From NCBI GenBank assembly GCA_028274465.1, contig CM051456.1, positions 112,025,397 to 112,089,396 of the forward strand: a DNA stretch of 64,000 nt, written 5' to 3'. The DNA comes from Plantago ovata. Its lineage: Eukaryota; Streptophyta; Magnoliopsida; Lamiales; Plantaginaceae. The notes beneath the pieces were generated by a model. The model did no database searches, had not been told where the DNA came from, and worked only from the letters and a program-made list of their open reading frames with translations. This document shows, one piece after another, positions 23,290-39,500 of this stretch; within the stretch, counting starts at the first letter, position 1, and each line of letters starts with the position of its first letter. Both the position numbers and the translations under genes were made by a program.

Positions 23290-23572
23290 GTTGGGGAGGA
23301 ACGGAATCTAGTCATTTATATTAATTCTCCAATACTCCCCCGCACTCGTGGTCGATTCAACCTCTTTGGGGAGGCGAATCGAGTGGAAATTTAATATGGA
23401 GCGGAGTTTGTCTCCGAGGAGATTCGAACCCAGGTGGGCGTGAGCCATCTGATTCGAACCCAGGTGGGCGTGAGCCAGATAGCTCTGATACCATGATAGA
23501 ATTCCAACTCTCCCAAAACTTTAAGATGTTGGGGAGGAACGGAATCTAGTCATTTATATTAATTCTCCAATA
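23290..23572 (-). mobile_element. TRIM retrotransposon, family A, copy 1
   Basis: A miniature LTR element read on the minus strand. The 5' LTR is 23494-23572 (79 bp, ending TCTATCA). The primer-binding site follows (TGGTATCAGAGC, complement of initiator-Met tRNA, about 23482-23493). A short internal region ends in purine-rich GTGCGGGGGAG, and a 3' LTR is cut short at about 45 bp. The direct repeat TTGTCT flanks the element at 23284-23289 and 23573-23578. A 30-bp internal unit (GATTCGAACCCAGGTG...) is tandemly repeated at 23421 and 23451. It has no coding capacity, as usual for TRIMs. Confidence 0.75.
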
Positions 23573-23589
23573 TTGTCTAGTTGTCAACA

Positions 23590-24415
23590 ATCTGTTAGAT
23601 TTGACACTTTAAATACTGTGCTGCACGGTTAGAATATGCGAATATTCTACTTTGATATGAGTAAAGAATGGTAAAAAAAAAAAAAAAAAAGTTTGTAGTA
23701 TGATTCTGAAACGCTGTTATTGATATGAAGTTCAACTTTAATGTAATGTACATGAAATACGATAAATGAAACCGACATTACAGACTTACAGTGTGATAAA
23801 CTGTCATGAAAAATCTGGTACCTTTTTTACATCTATTTTTCTTATGCAAGTGTTTTGTTATAGTGTGACTTATTGTAATCTTCCATAAGCTTGTTTACCT
23901 GAATAAGGTGACGGTATTGCAATTGGCAATTGCTGTTCTACCGCAATATTAAACTTGTCGCATATGGTTAGTATGTTCAGATGATATGGAACGGAAGAAA
24001 CAGGTTATTTTGATTCGAATAGATAAATTCTCACCATATACAAATGAAATGCTTGAAACAGTAGCATATTCATCAACCATGTGGATTGGTTTCCAATAAC
24101 ATGCATTTGGTGGGGTGAAAACAACTTGCAATCCAAATAGTTTGGAAAAATTACTGAACCAAGCTCTAATTATGGAATTATCCTCCTTAGTTCAACAATT
24201 AGATATAGTTCAAATGACCGGAAAAAAATTGATCTCCCCGTTATTCATTTTTGAATTTTCTGGGGCCAAACAATGCCTTAATTTTTTAAAAATCATTTTT
24301 CATTTTTTTTATATCTTTTCTCTCTTCTTTTTTTTTTTTCTCTTTTCTTTTTATTTCATCTTCTTCTTTCTTTTTAGAGTTTCGGTACCGGAACTCCTGC
24401 AGCTCCTGACCTATT
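23590..24415. other. Intergenic DNA with homopolymer and pyrimidine tracts
   Basis: No gene was recognised. It contains an A-run at about 23672-23690 and a long T/C-rich tract at 24295-24375. Small ORFs here are low-complexity. Confidence 0.4.
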
Positions 24416-24627
24416 GTTATCACATCGATCAAGTAATGGTGTATTTCGATTCATAATAACCTATTATTAAGATTCGTGTTGGTTCGGTTCGGTTCGGTTG
24501 GTACTCCTACTGAAAATTCCCCATTCCATGTGTCTATGAGACTAGGACTCGAATCACTCCAATAAAAGAAGCCGGATTTTCTTCTCTTACTCTCTCTCAG
24601 AGGCATTTCATCGAACTCCTTCAAACA
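24416..24627 (+). repeat. Extra copy of the EREL promoter/leader
   Basis: This segment matches 25099-25314 almost base for base over long stretches (GTTATCAC, AATGGTGTATTTC, GGTTGGTACTCCT, GACTAGGACTCGAATCAC, AGAGGCATTTCATC). The second copy runs into the EREL start codon and this one does not: after TTCAAACAG the sequence diverges and has no ATG. It is best read as a segmental duplication of the proximal promoter and 5' leader, about 680 bp apart. Confidence 0.8.
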
Positions 24628-25098
24628 GTACGGTCGGAGTATCTAGTTGGAGGGGGGTTATATTTTTCACTATACCTGCCCATACATTTGTGACCTAAAA
24701 TGAAAACTATTACACGTCGACATGTTTACAATTTAATGTTTAAATGTCAGCTTTATGTTTGAACATGGAACATACTTCAACACGACAACGGTATGGTCAA
24801 AGTAAATATACATTAACTTTGACCGACATTCTATCAAATTGACACGTTGATTCTCCTCAACCTAGATACTATTAATATCTTCTTGCCCTTACCAAGTTCA
24901 AACAAGGCAAATTTGTAGCCTAAGATGTGCACACAAGTAAGAGTATTGAACTATTTCGTTATAACCCGCCGTCCATCTCACTTACTTGTATCTTCAAATG
25001 ATGTTGAAAACCTATGCAACTAATATTTGAAGGTGAGCATATAATATATAATATAACCGTATATTTAAAAATAAAAGGAGTTCGTAATAAACAAAAAT
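24628..25098. other. Spacer between the two promoter copies
   Basis: AT-rich sequence without a recognised gene. It may be part of the EREL upstream region. Confidence 0.35.
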
Positions 25099-25314
25099 GT
25101 TATCACACCGATCAAAATAATGGTGTATTTCTATTCGTAATAACCTATCGTTAAGGTAAGGTTAAGGTTCGTTGGTTCGGTGCGGTTAGGTTGGTACTCC
25201 TGCTGAAAATTCCTCATTCCCTGTGTCTATGACTAGGACTCGAATCACTTGGATAGAAGAAGCCGGATTTCCTTCTCTTTCTCTCTCAGAGGCATTTCAT
25301 CAAACACCTTCCAG
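25099..25314 (+). promoter_or_regulatory. Proximal promoter and leader of the EREL-type gene
   Basis: The second, gene-adjacent copy of the duplicated segment, ending two bases before the ATG at 25317. It includes the CT-rich stretch TTCTCTTTCTCTCTC at 25273-25287, common in plant leaders. Confidence 0.5.
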
Positions 25315-25316
25315 AA

Positions 25317-28300
25317 ATGAATTTGTACGGAGTCGATTACTCGCTGTTGGACCTTGGATTCATCGATGATCCCGCTTTCATGACTTCCAGTCGTTCAAGA
25401 CATGGCATGATGGACGATGAAGAAGAGAATCTGCTCAAGCTCTCCAATTCAATCTTGAAAAATATCAACAGAACAACTCAGTCTCCACCAAAGCAGCATC
25501 GCCACGATGGTACCTCGCCGCTCCCTCTTGGGATGGATTGGAGCCTACCTCCTCGCAATTGGGTTTGTTTCTTCAACCTCACTCTAACTTTGTCCTGCTA
25601 ATTTTTTATGTACTTTTTGGTTTCTTGCATTTTAGCCATATGAAGCTAATTCATTTCTAATTGAGTGTTACACAATCCTTCTAAGCATGTGATATGTGGT
25701 AAGCAAATACTACAAGGTTATGTTTGAATCAGGTGGAGAAAATTGTTAGAAAGATTGGAGAATTGTGTGCTATATCTATGAAAGAAAGCTGTTAGGAGTT
25801 ATAACGGTGGCTAAGTTGTAAGCACACGGAGACATAAGGTTGTTTAAGTGTATTTGGAGTTGTAAGGTGGTAAGCTAGTAGTGTAGGAATAGGGTAGTTA
25901 GATTTGCCGTTTAAAAAAAATGAAAGAAAACTTTTAAGTGGGAATTATTTCTATGGGGCTGATAATCGGGTTTAATTGCATTCGATGCAGTGTCATTTGT
26001 ATGTATATTTTCAAGGACTAGGTGAAGAAAGAGCGAAAACATAGTTCCATAGAATCCGTACATCATCTGTGGAAGGAAGAAGTGGTTGATTGTATGATAT
26101 ATGCCCTGTTGAAGTGATTATTCAAATCAAAGTGTTATGGATTAAGCAAAGGTAAATGGAGAACATGGCTTCCTTACCTAAATGATGCTTGTGAAAGATT
26201 GATCTGTTGAATGGTTGGACTGTTGAATGGTTGGACTGGGAAGGTCAGAGAATTGACTTTAGGTAGTTTATTTAAAGATGAAAGTTGGATCGTATAATTT
26301 AAGTGTATTCTGTGTTCATCCACTAAAAAGTAACTCTTTCTCTGAGTTTGTACAATTTTATTTTCTGGGCAGCAAATTCTTTGCTTGTCAGTATATCCTT
26401 TATTTTGTCAATTTGAAGTATAAAATGCTAGGCTACTAGGCATGTAGTAACCCATCTGTTCTCAATGCAGGATGGGCCTAATACCGTCTGGCCGCAAGAT
26501 TTTCGCACAGGATGGAGTTATTGTGTCACAATTCCTTCTTGGAGTTTCTTTGCTGAATCACGAGATTCAGAGCCTGTTGTGGTAAAAAAACATCTTTTTT
26601 TTCTTCTTTTTCCCTCTGATAGTGCATTGCTTGTAAAAGAACACGTAAGTGACGTAACATGTCTACAGATGTATGGAGTATGTTAGTAAACCACATTTCT
26701 TCCTTCCTCCTCTACACTCTACTTAAGTAGACTATATATTTACGAATACGGGTCCCACGAGCTGACATACACATAATATAATTTTTGTGTTGTACCACTC
26801 TGACATTCATCCTTGATCTACAGTTTTACAGGGTTCAAGTTGGCTTGCAATCTCCAGAAGGTGTTACCACCACCCGACCAGTGCAAAGAAGGTTCAGTGA
26901 TTTTCTGAAGCTCTCAACTGATGTGAGTTTGCATCTTTTTAACGATGGCTTTTAATTTTCTATGGCATTTATTCCATCTGGATAATTGGCTCAATCACTG
27001 GCTTTCTGTTTCCTAAATTGTTAAACAGTTCTCTATGATACTTTTTCACTACTATTGATGAGAGGTATATAAGGTTTAACAATAAATTGATTTTCTACTT
27101 GCAGCTCAAAGGCTCCTTCAAGAAGAAAGAGTTACCGCCTGCTCCTCCAAAACGGTTGTCAAGAACAAAAGGCAGGGCACAGTTGGAGGAAGTCTGTAAC
27201 CCCAATTTCGTTTTACTACTTGCTTTTAATGTTGCTTATGAATCAACTTATAGTATTTGAAAGTAATGTTGTCAGCCAGAATCTAAGTAAATTGCACCTG
27301 TGCAATTATGTCAACAGCGTAGGTGCGCTTTGGAGAATTGGATGACCAAGGTGCTTTCCGAAATGGATTTCTCACGTAGTGTTACTGTAGCCTGCTTTCT
27401 TGAATTGGAAGCTGCAGCAAGGTCGGGTATGTGTTTCCCAAGTTGTTTCTTTGGAATTCCCCATAATGTTAACATTCATTAACGTTACTTGAGAAAGTGG
27501 AACAAATGCATCGACCATGACATGCCATCTTTAATTAACACGAATGTATCTCTACTACAAGGTCTGTGTAATACAAAACATGCCTAAGCAAAAAACAAAT
27601 CTCTTCGTTCCTTGCATTTTTATGGAACAGCGTGTCTTTAGACTCGGAAGTTTGAAATACTAATTTTTAATGTACTTATATTCTCCTTTGCTTATGTTGG
27701 GTGACCGACCTTTCAGCATTCGAGGAGTTGAGTCAACACGTGCTTCATACAAATTTAAGCCGCAACAGTGGCAGTTCCTCAGATCTACTATCGAGCCACT
27801 CGGATGTTTCTTTAGTTGTCAGTACTTCAGCATCAGCATCCATTAACAGCGGTGGATCTAATTCTGTGTCAACTGAGATTGGTCAAGTTGGGAATGTGAT
27901 GCCAACAAACTCTGAATTTCACAAGGAAAATCCAAGGTCTTATGATGGCTTATCACCCCCAACAGAGACAGATACTAATGAATCCTTGCACAAAACCAGT
28001 ATAGGTAATACTCTCCACCGAGTTCACTCAACTGAAAGAATATATTTGGTCAACATGCTTCCAAACCCCAAGATTTTCAATGTATGGTTACAATTTGGAC
28101 ATTTCACTAAGCAGAGTCCTTCACAGGTGGAACATGTGCGAAATTTGTAATCTCTCTGTTTAACCTTGATGCTTTTCTATGATGTGCCTGTGCATGATAT
28201 GTCGGGACTCATTACAGACTTAATATTATGTAAGATTTCAGTAGATCTTCACGTGATGGGGTCAATTTAGATGAAAAGTGATTTAGAGATTGTCAATATT

Positions 28301-31233
28301 TCCCAAACATTCTGCTGGGAATGGATCGCGAGGGGGTGGTGGGCAGGTGGGGGCGTCACCCCACCCCCCCCCCCCAAAAAAAAAATAAAATAAATAAATA
28401 AATAAAATTTGATTACGATTTTTCAAATTTTTTATAGGTAATAGACATGATTTTTCAAGTCATGCATGTATAATTTCGCCCCCCCCCCCCCCATTCCAAA
28501 TCCTGGGTCCGCCCCTGGTGGTGGGGGTATTAAGTATTAAGCTCTCTTTGACCTTAATTGGTGAAGACCAGGAGCTTTCTTTTACTTTCCAATGGTTAGA
28601 TAGCTAGCTTGCTAAATACTGAAAATTAAGGGATTAATCCAATTAGCCAGTATACTTCAGTTACATATATGTCATAGCTTACATGGAGATGTTATGAATA
28701 GACGCTTCAAAAACTGTGTCTCAACGTCTTGATGCTGAAATTCTGGATTTAAGACCTCACTTGGGGTAAATTCTGTTACAGGTTTCTCAAGAGAGGAGCC
28801 TCATAATGTCACAAGTTCTGTTACACCTACTGAATCTTCAAATATGTTTGAGGCTCGCCCAGAGGAGAGTACATCATCCAAATACTCTCAAAGCCTGGAA
28901 GCTACAGAAACTGTTGACACAATTTCAAGCTTGGATTTGCAATTGCTAAATGATGCAATTGTGGTTATTCCAACAGCTGAGCAGCAGAGGGTGAAAAGAC
29001 TTTTCAGTAACATGCAACAACAGTTGGACACATCAAAAAGTATTATTGCAAGATTAGATCAAGAGCTAGCAGAAAAACAGTATCTTGCTACAAAGGTACA
29101 TTATGTCACGTGTTCCTTGCCAGTTTTTTGTCCCTAGGAGTATGTATTATAGCAACTGCTTCCAAATTACCTGTTACACATTATACAGATTAGTCAAGTT
29201 GTTTTCCTGAGCAACATCTTTGGCAATTGTTTTATGGTAGGAGTAACAGCATGTGAACTTGAACATGCTGAAGAGAAAGGTACCATTGGAATATATTAGT
29301 CGTAAACTGATTTTTCAGGAGTTCACTGAATTAAAGAAAGAAAAAGATTTAGAAAACATCATCTCCAAAGAAACGAACCAACCCCAAAAGGGTGAAACCA
29401 ACTCATACGAGTTACCTTAACTTCTGAAATCCAAATAATTAAACTAAAATATATAATGAGTTCCCGGACTATAATGAGATACTACTTCCTAACATAATAT
29501 TCTCCTACTAGGATACAAATTCCAAAAGTAGTACTGATCAGTTTTTTGGATTGTTTACGTATTCTTTTTTCGTCCATTTTCTTTAGATTTATTATGTTTA
29601 CGGTTTTGATAAACTTTTAGCTCACACCTTTAGTTTGAGTCCTACCACTAGATCAAACACCGTACATTATATAAACCTCCTAAAAAAATGTTTCAAAAGC
29701 AAACGTAAACAATCTAAAAAACGGAGAGAGTACTGAATATTAAGACTGTGAAATGGGGTCTTATTTTATTTATATTTGTTATATGGTTACCTGGAGTCTT
29801 ATTTTGAAATGTGTCATAGGACCCTGAAATGTCTATTGGGGTCATGCGTAGAACCATTGCTTCTGATTCACATTTACGTTCTTCTAATCATTGTGGCTCC
29901 CTTTTACAGGTGAAAGATTTAGAAACTGAACTTGAATCCAGCAGAAAGAATGGCAAAGAAAATCTGGAGCAGGCAATTTTAATTGAAAAGGAGAGAAATA
30001 CTCAAATGCAGTGGGATATAGAGGAACTCAGACGAACAGGAATGGAGATGGAATTAAAATTGAAAGCCGAACAGGTATAATTAGCTCCTACCTGCACATG
30101 ATCTAGTTATCCTATCTTTTGTGATGTTAATGATGACTAAGAAAAAACTCAGGATGAAGTAGTTCAAGCTGGAGCAACGAAAAATCCAATCACCCAAGAG
30201 AATGAAGTTTTGAGGCAAGAGTTGGATTCTGCTAAAGAGGAGCTGAAAAACTTGCAGAGATGTCATGAGGAGGCAGGATTGAAATCAAAATCAGCTCTTA
30301 AGCTTCTTGCAAAAGAGGTCAAGTCACTTCGAAGTTCTCAATCTGAGTTGAGGCAGGAGCTTGAGAGGGTGGAGAAAGAGAGAACAGAATATGAGGTAGC
30401 CATTTACTACTTTGTTAACAAAAAAGAAAAAGAAAATATCACCTCTAGATGACACACAAACAAATCAGAGTGTCAATAAAATTGAATATCATGTCTATTT
30501 GTGTTGCTGAATCCGAAGGTGCTGATGCGTTTCGCTGAGACTACCATGAACACAAACTAACTGTGTCATTTGCTAAATGTTTTTGTGTACAGAGGAGACT
30601 ACAGCAGGAAAAGCAAAAGGAGGAGCATATAATTGCTGTCAATGCTAAATTGCTGCACGAGTATAAAACTCTTAGCAAAAGACTTGGGGAGTGCAATGTC
30701 AATTTTCTTATTGAAGAAAACAAACTGAAAATGGATTCTTGTTCTCCCTCTGATGTTCTTGATATATTGACGACCAATGAGAATCGTATCGGTCATCTTC
30801 TTACGGAGGTAATATGTAAAAAAATAACCTGCAATACTGCATTTAGTGTTTTCGAAGGTTTAAGTAAGCAGTTGTGTTTATTTCATGTAAAGAAACTATA
30901 CTTGGACGAAGTATGACTAGCAATCTTGCTTGCTGGATACAATGACCAACTGTAGCTTCAGTATAAATGTAACCTATTGTGATGTAATGCTTCCTTCTCA
31001 ATAAACAGGCTCAGCTCCATGCACAAGAACCAAAAATGCCTTCCTTTCTGGAAAATCTTGACGGAGATGATATGATGACAATGAATGATGAATTGAGGAA
31101 GTTGCTGACAGATGTTTTCATCGAGAATGCCATTCTGAGCAAAAACGCTATTTCTGCTGTGCGTTCTGCATTGAGTGTACGAGATACATCTGCTGAGTGT
31201 GAGACAATCCAGGAAAATGCTTCTCTGATGTAA
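25317..31233 (+). CDS. EREL1: PX-domain protein of the EREX/EREL family (Rab5 effector type)
   Basis: Eleven exons with consistent phases: 25317-25562, 26471-26581, 26824-26922, 27105-27191, 27318-27426, 27717-28004, 28782-29095, 29910-30074, 30153-30395, 30593-30808 and 31009-31233, giving about 700 aa. The PX domain spans about residues 92-215, with the phosphoinositide-binding RRF at 141-143 and the PPAPPKR loop at 163-169. A serine-rich linker follows, then a long coiled coil from about 350 to 640 ([41 protein letters not shown]). EREX in Arabidopsis binds Rab5 GTPases on endosomes and helps storage-protein trafficking to vacuoles, and EREL1/2 are its relatives. Which of the three this is cannot be settled here, so the symbol is tentative. 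Introns 6 and 7 carry MITEs. Confidence 0.9.
28344..28517. mobile_element. Small hAT-like MITE (174 bp) in EREL intron 6
   Basis: The element starts CAGGTGGGGGCG and ends GGTCCGCCCCTG, so the minus strand of the right end reads CAGGGGCGGACC. It is flanked on both sides by GTGGTGGG (28336-28343 and 28518-28525), an 8-bp target duplication as made by hAT transposases. Inside are two C-runs and an ATAA-rich stretch. The terminal inverted repeats match only imperfectly, so the family call is moderate. Confidence 0.55.
29530..29735. mobile_element. Stowaway-type MITE (~205 bp) in EREL intron 7
   Basis: The left arm TTTTTTGGATTGTTTACGT is the inverted counterpart of the right arm ACGTAAACAATCTAAAAAAC. 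The right terminus reads AGTACTCTCTCCGT on the minus strand, the classic Stowaway-like end. The left terminus is degraded. There is no coding capacity. Confidence 0.7.
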
Positions 31234-31663
31234 AACGACTGTACAATTTCTTGGATAGCTATAGCATGATTCAGTTTACTCAAGGGCTAGACTAGAGCAG
31301 TTCTTATGTCAATTAAGCTTCTTGATAAAACAACATAATACAAGTTAAATTGCTATACGATGAATCAGTTTGGAGTATATCATGATTGTCATTTTCATGA
31401 AGCCATTAGGAATTGCACTACTATCAAAACCTGAAGTGAATCGATGGTGCTACAACATAAAGGCGGTTTTATCATTTCAAAAACTGTATAAACTCGTGTT
31501 TAACCAAATGAATCAAGTCCGAGTATATGGTAGCAGAGAACCTGCTACGTGCTAGAGACAGAATCAATCTATTTTGTCAAAGTTTAATCAAACACAAATT
31601 CGCTGAGCATGAAAATAGCGTGTCATAATAACAAAGTAAGATTACTATATACAAATAACTTTT

Positions 31664-35089
<3,426 letters not shown>

Positions 35090-35264
35090 CTTTGCCGATT
35101 ACTATTGATTGATTGATTGATTGGGGGTAATTGATGGAAGATGGGAGGTGGATTAGACCTAGGGTTCAGTCGTGAAGAGATTTTCCGATAATGGCCGTAG
35201 AATGTAATTTGCAGGTGGATATTGAATTGATTAATTTAGGGGAGCAGACGTCTAATTTATATAG

Positions 35265-35290
35265 TGGGCCATGGGACATCCTAGATTGGG
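35265..35290. promoter_or_regulatory. Site II-like motifs upstream of SRP54
   Basis: TGGGCC at 35275-35280 and TTGGGCTT just beyond lie about 190 bp before the SRP54 ATG. TGGGCC/T site II elements recur in promoters of plant translation and housekeeping genes. Function is inferred from motif and position. Confidence 0.4.
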
Positions 35291-36486
35291 CTTGTGTTTT
35301 GGGGCTTTCGGGTGTGAGGAATTTTCGCCCAAGTCCAACTCTAGTTCTTATATTTTTAATTAATTAATATTTTTGTTTAATAGTGTTCCTTAATATTTAA
35401 TCTATATAAAAAGTATAACGGTAACTAGGGTTGTGCATCGGATTAAATTTGATATGATGATTAAATATATGTTAAATGGATAACTGTTATGCGTCAATAA
35501 AAAACTCTAATAATGATTGGAATATTTTTTATCCAATCGAACTGCATGTTGATCAGTACGCTGTGGGAATAAATCCGCATTCAATAGATCCCCTTCAATA
35601 CCTAGTTAGTCAAGTAAAGTAAACCCACGTAACAAAACGTGAAACATAAAATATTCTTAATGCCCTGCCTGAATGAGTCTCATACTTGGTTTACGGCTTT
35701 TTATTTGGACACCAAAACTATAACAAACTAGAAGTGGGATACTAGAGTTTTTTGTAGACTCGATATAATGTTTTAGAAAACTATGGGCAAGTTGAGCTCA
35801 TTCATTAAATTTTTGTAAACGAGTTCAATGATGACATGATGATGACACGGTAGTTGCGGTGCCTTTTTTAGGGTGACAAGTTGGTGTTCACTATTATAAT
35901 TCCTATTTTCTCGTGTTTCCTTTTGAACCAAATCATCAAAGGGTCATCAAAATATTAGAAAAGCTCAAGTCAATATAACACATTTAAAAGAAGAAAAAAA
36001 AAAAAAAAAAACTAAATGTAACCTACAAATTTGACATCAAACATGATGAAGTACAATAGTTCCCTTCAAGAAACTCCTAGCTAGCAGTCAAAAGGCGTGC
36101 ATCGAAAGATTCACCAATTGTCTGTGAGTGAATTTTGTGGATGGACTTATGATTTTTAAGGCTCAAAATAAAAAATTTATTCCCATAATTCACTTCTAAA
36201 CAACAGGTAAAGAATGCGGATTACACTAGTGCAAATCTCCCGCCTCAAGAATAATGTCCCTCCAAGCAATCAAAAAATTTCGAAGTGTAGTTATCTTTTA
36301 TCCCCCTCATTTTTATTTTTTGACTCAAGTTAATATTTATTTTTAAATCATTATTATTATTATTATTTAAATTAGTAGGGCTCAAATTGAAATCAGTGCA
36401 AGGTTCGGCTGGACCAATTCGTCCAGACCGGGCGGTTCGGTTCTCTAAACCCTCCATCTTCAATAAATTCAATAAGAATGATTCAC

Positions 36487-36503
36487 TAGGGTTTTAGGGT
36501 TTA
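36487..36503 (+). promoter_or_regulatory. Double telo-box upstream of POL5
   Basis: Two overlapping telo-box units, TAGGGTTTTAGGGTTTA, lie about 75 bases before the POL5 ATG. Telo-boxes are enriched in ribosome-biogenesis gene promoters in plants, which agrees with the role of the product. Confidence 0.6.
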
Positions 36504-36574
36504 CCTTCACCGTCATCTCCTCCTCCTCCCAACCCTAACACTCATTTTTTTCTCAGAGCCTCTGTTTTGGATTA

Positions 36575-39500
36575 ATGGCAGAATCCACTCCAATGTCTGT
36601 CGACGGCTCACCGGCCGCAGAATCATCGAAGAAGAGACTGAAAAACAAAAGAAGCCTCGAAAACCAGCCTGGTTCCGATGAAACTGTCTCAGTCTCTGAA
36701 AAAAAGTCCAAGAAAAAGAAGCTGATTGTTGAAAATCAGCCTGCCTCAGATGAACCTGTTTCAGTTCCTGAAAAGAAGCCTAAGAAAAACAGTGAGAATG
36801 ACCACCAGGAAGAAGAAGCTAATGCTGTTGCTAATATGAACCCTATGGAGAGGCGAAAACACAGGAAATCTGTGGATAAGGAGAAGCACAATAAGCTGAA
36901 GGGGAGTAATGAAGTAGTGGCAGTGGATACGCCCACGGCGATGGAAGTGAGTACAGATTATGCTAGTAGCAGTAGTAGTGGGTCTGTTCTGCCTGAGTTT
37001 CATCTCGGGGTGTTTACCAATTTGGCTGCTGTTGATGCTAGCACTAGGGAAGCAGCTGCCAAGTCATTGGGTGTTAAGTTGAAGGAGATACAGGATGCTT
37101 ATGACAAGTTGGAGAATAAGGCTGATGTGGAGGGTGAAGCTAGGTTGGAAGCTGAGAAGGATGATGGCTTGGATAATTGTGCTCCGTCTGTGCGGTATGC
37201 GGTTCGGAGGCTTATTCGAGGGGTGTCATCCTCTAGAGAGGTATGGTGTTATTCTTTGGATGGTTGTATGTATCTATGGTCTCAAAGTGTTGTTATTTCC
37301 AGTTGTTTTGCCTTTGGTTTAGTGGCCTAATCCAACTTTACAATACAATGCCTATTTAGTTTTCCAACTGATTAGTTAACAATAATGAGGCTAGGTTTGC
37401 AAAAGACTACGCTTGCCTTGGATTCATGTGACAACCTCCATAACTCATGTGTATGGAGAGGTATGCTTAGTTAGTTGTTTTGCATTTGCTGTAGTGGCCT
37501 ATTCGAACATTACAATACAATGCCTCTATACTTTCCCAATTGAGTTGTTAAATTAATAGGAATGACTTGTTTATAACGAGGGCTAGATTTGCAAAAGAGT
37601 AGTCTTTCGCTAACTCATGTGACAGCCTACATAACTTGGTGTTAATTAGTTTGAACAGCACATCTTCCCGTACCTGTTGGTATTTAAGATCTCTGTAGGG
37701 CATAATGCTGTATCCTTAGTGTAAATGCTCCTAAAAATGATATCGAAGTGATTATATACTCTCTTGTATGTGCTAATGTCAAGCATAAAATAAAATGTTG
37801 CATCTCTTGCTGAAGTTGAGGGAACGATATTTGGTTCCACAGAAGTTATAGTTTTGAGTTTTGACAGTTGTTTTGCTCCTGAAGTGTATTCAGCTATGTG
37901 AAAGATTGAAACTCTAATACATGTGATTCACAACCTGATACTTTTCTCTCTTCATTTTGTGTAGTATGCGAGACAGGGATTTGCGTTAGGCTTGACGATT
38001 TTAGTTGGCACAGTCGGTAGCATCAAACTGGAGTCTCTGCTGAAGCTAATTGTTGAGTTGTTGGAGGTCTCTTCTTCCAAGGGTCAGGTATGTAAACATC
38101 CTAATCTTTTTGGCTGAATTTGGTTTTCGTTGTGTAACAATTCATCCGGTTTTTGACAGGAAGCCAGAGACTGTTTACTTGGTCGGTTGTTTGCATATGG
38201 AGCTACTGCAAGATCAGGAAAAGTTACCCAAGAATGGAGCTTGAACAACGATACTCCATTAATCAAAGAAATCACTAGTTGTGTTATCAAGCTGGGAGCT
38301 AAGAAACGGTACCTACAAGAGCCTGCTGTGTCAGTTATATTGGAAATTGCTGAGAAGGTAATGCATTCTTATCATCATGAGCTGCTGTGCCTTTTGATAG
38401 AATATCTAGTAAAGATCTTGGATTTTAATTTTCTAAATCCCATATATGCCTGATTATATGTTTATCTTCTTGAGGTTTCTAAATAAACTTATGATCTTCA
38501 TAGACATGGACTCATTATCAGCTTATATGATTATCTTCTTGAGGTTTCTATATAAGCTTATGATCTTGGATTTTATTTTCATGTTGGCATGCCTTTTTTC
38601 TCTACTCTTATTCTACTGCAAAGAGAGCAAAAATTGCTTTTCTTGGTATACTATATGCCAAATACAAACCCCGTTTACAAAGGCCTCTGTCATGTTGGCA
38701 CTGCCTAAGTAGAAAGTTGTCATGTGGTTTATTCTTTCTAATCACGAATTAGGAGAATTGAGTTTTATGCTGCCACTAACCAACTGTTTCCATGATTATG
38801 TTGTGTGAGAATTCTGCATCAGTCATTGTGTTCTGTTAATCTGCAGACTGCGGCCATGACATCTTGTCAGTTTCAGATATGTTATGAAACTTGTTTCATT
38901 ATCTATCTCTATTTGCATCCACAAATACAATGTGGTTCTTGTAATTTTGCAATATTTCATGTTTCTCCTTGTATGTATAGCTGTATAGTGCAATCTCTCT
39001 ATTAATCTTCTCCCTCTCGACCTTGTGCCTTGTTCCGACTCTTTTTCTGTGATATGTGACCTGATGATGTGTTAATCAAAATTTTACTATTGTTTTTATC
39101 TTTCATGCATTGATGTTTGGTATGATATTTCCAGTTACCCACTGATGCACTGTCAAACCATATTCTTGAAGCACCGGGACTCCAGGAGTTTTTTGAAGGA
39201 GCGACTGAAGTTGGGAACCCTGACGCTCTACTTTTAGCTCTTAAATTACATGAAAAAATTGGTGTTGACAACAAGTTTGGAAGTCTTCTGCCTTTTCCAT
39301 ATAGCAAAAGTGCAATCTTTGCTGCTGAGCATTTGTCCAACATAAGCAATTGCTTAAAGGTGGGTTTGACATGCATGCATACTTCTGAGCTGATTGTTTC
39401 TAACGTTCAATCAAATAAGTGAGCTTTTCTTGATAATTGCAGGAGTCTACCTTTTGTCAACCACGGGTGCACAGTGTTTGGCCAGTTCTGGTAAATAATC

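Larger units (their letters stand above)
35090..36574. other. Divergent intergenic region between SRP54 and POL5
   Basis: About 1.5 kb shared by two genes that point away from each other. A (GATT) run lies at 35106-35122 in the SRP54 leader, an A-run at 35992-36010, and a TTA/ATT microsatellite at about 36350-36365. No further gene was recognised. The short minus-strand ORF at 36245-36472 is low-complexity. Confidence 0.5.

Noticed and set aside
23421..23495. tRNA-like GGTTCGAATC and CTCTGATACCA motifs suggesting a tRNA gene
   Set aside because: They lie in a TRIM element as the primer-binding site and adjacent internal sequence. No cloverleaf arms can be folded around them.
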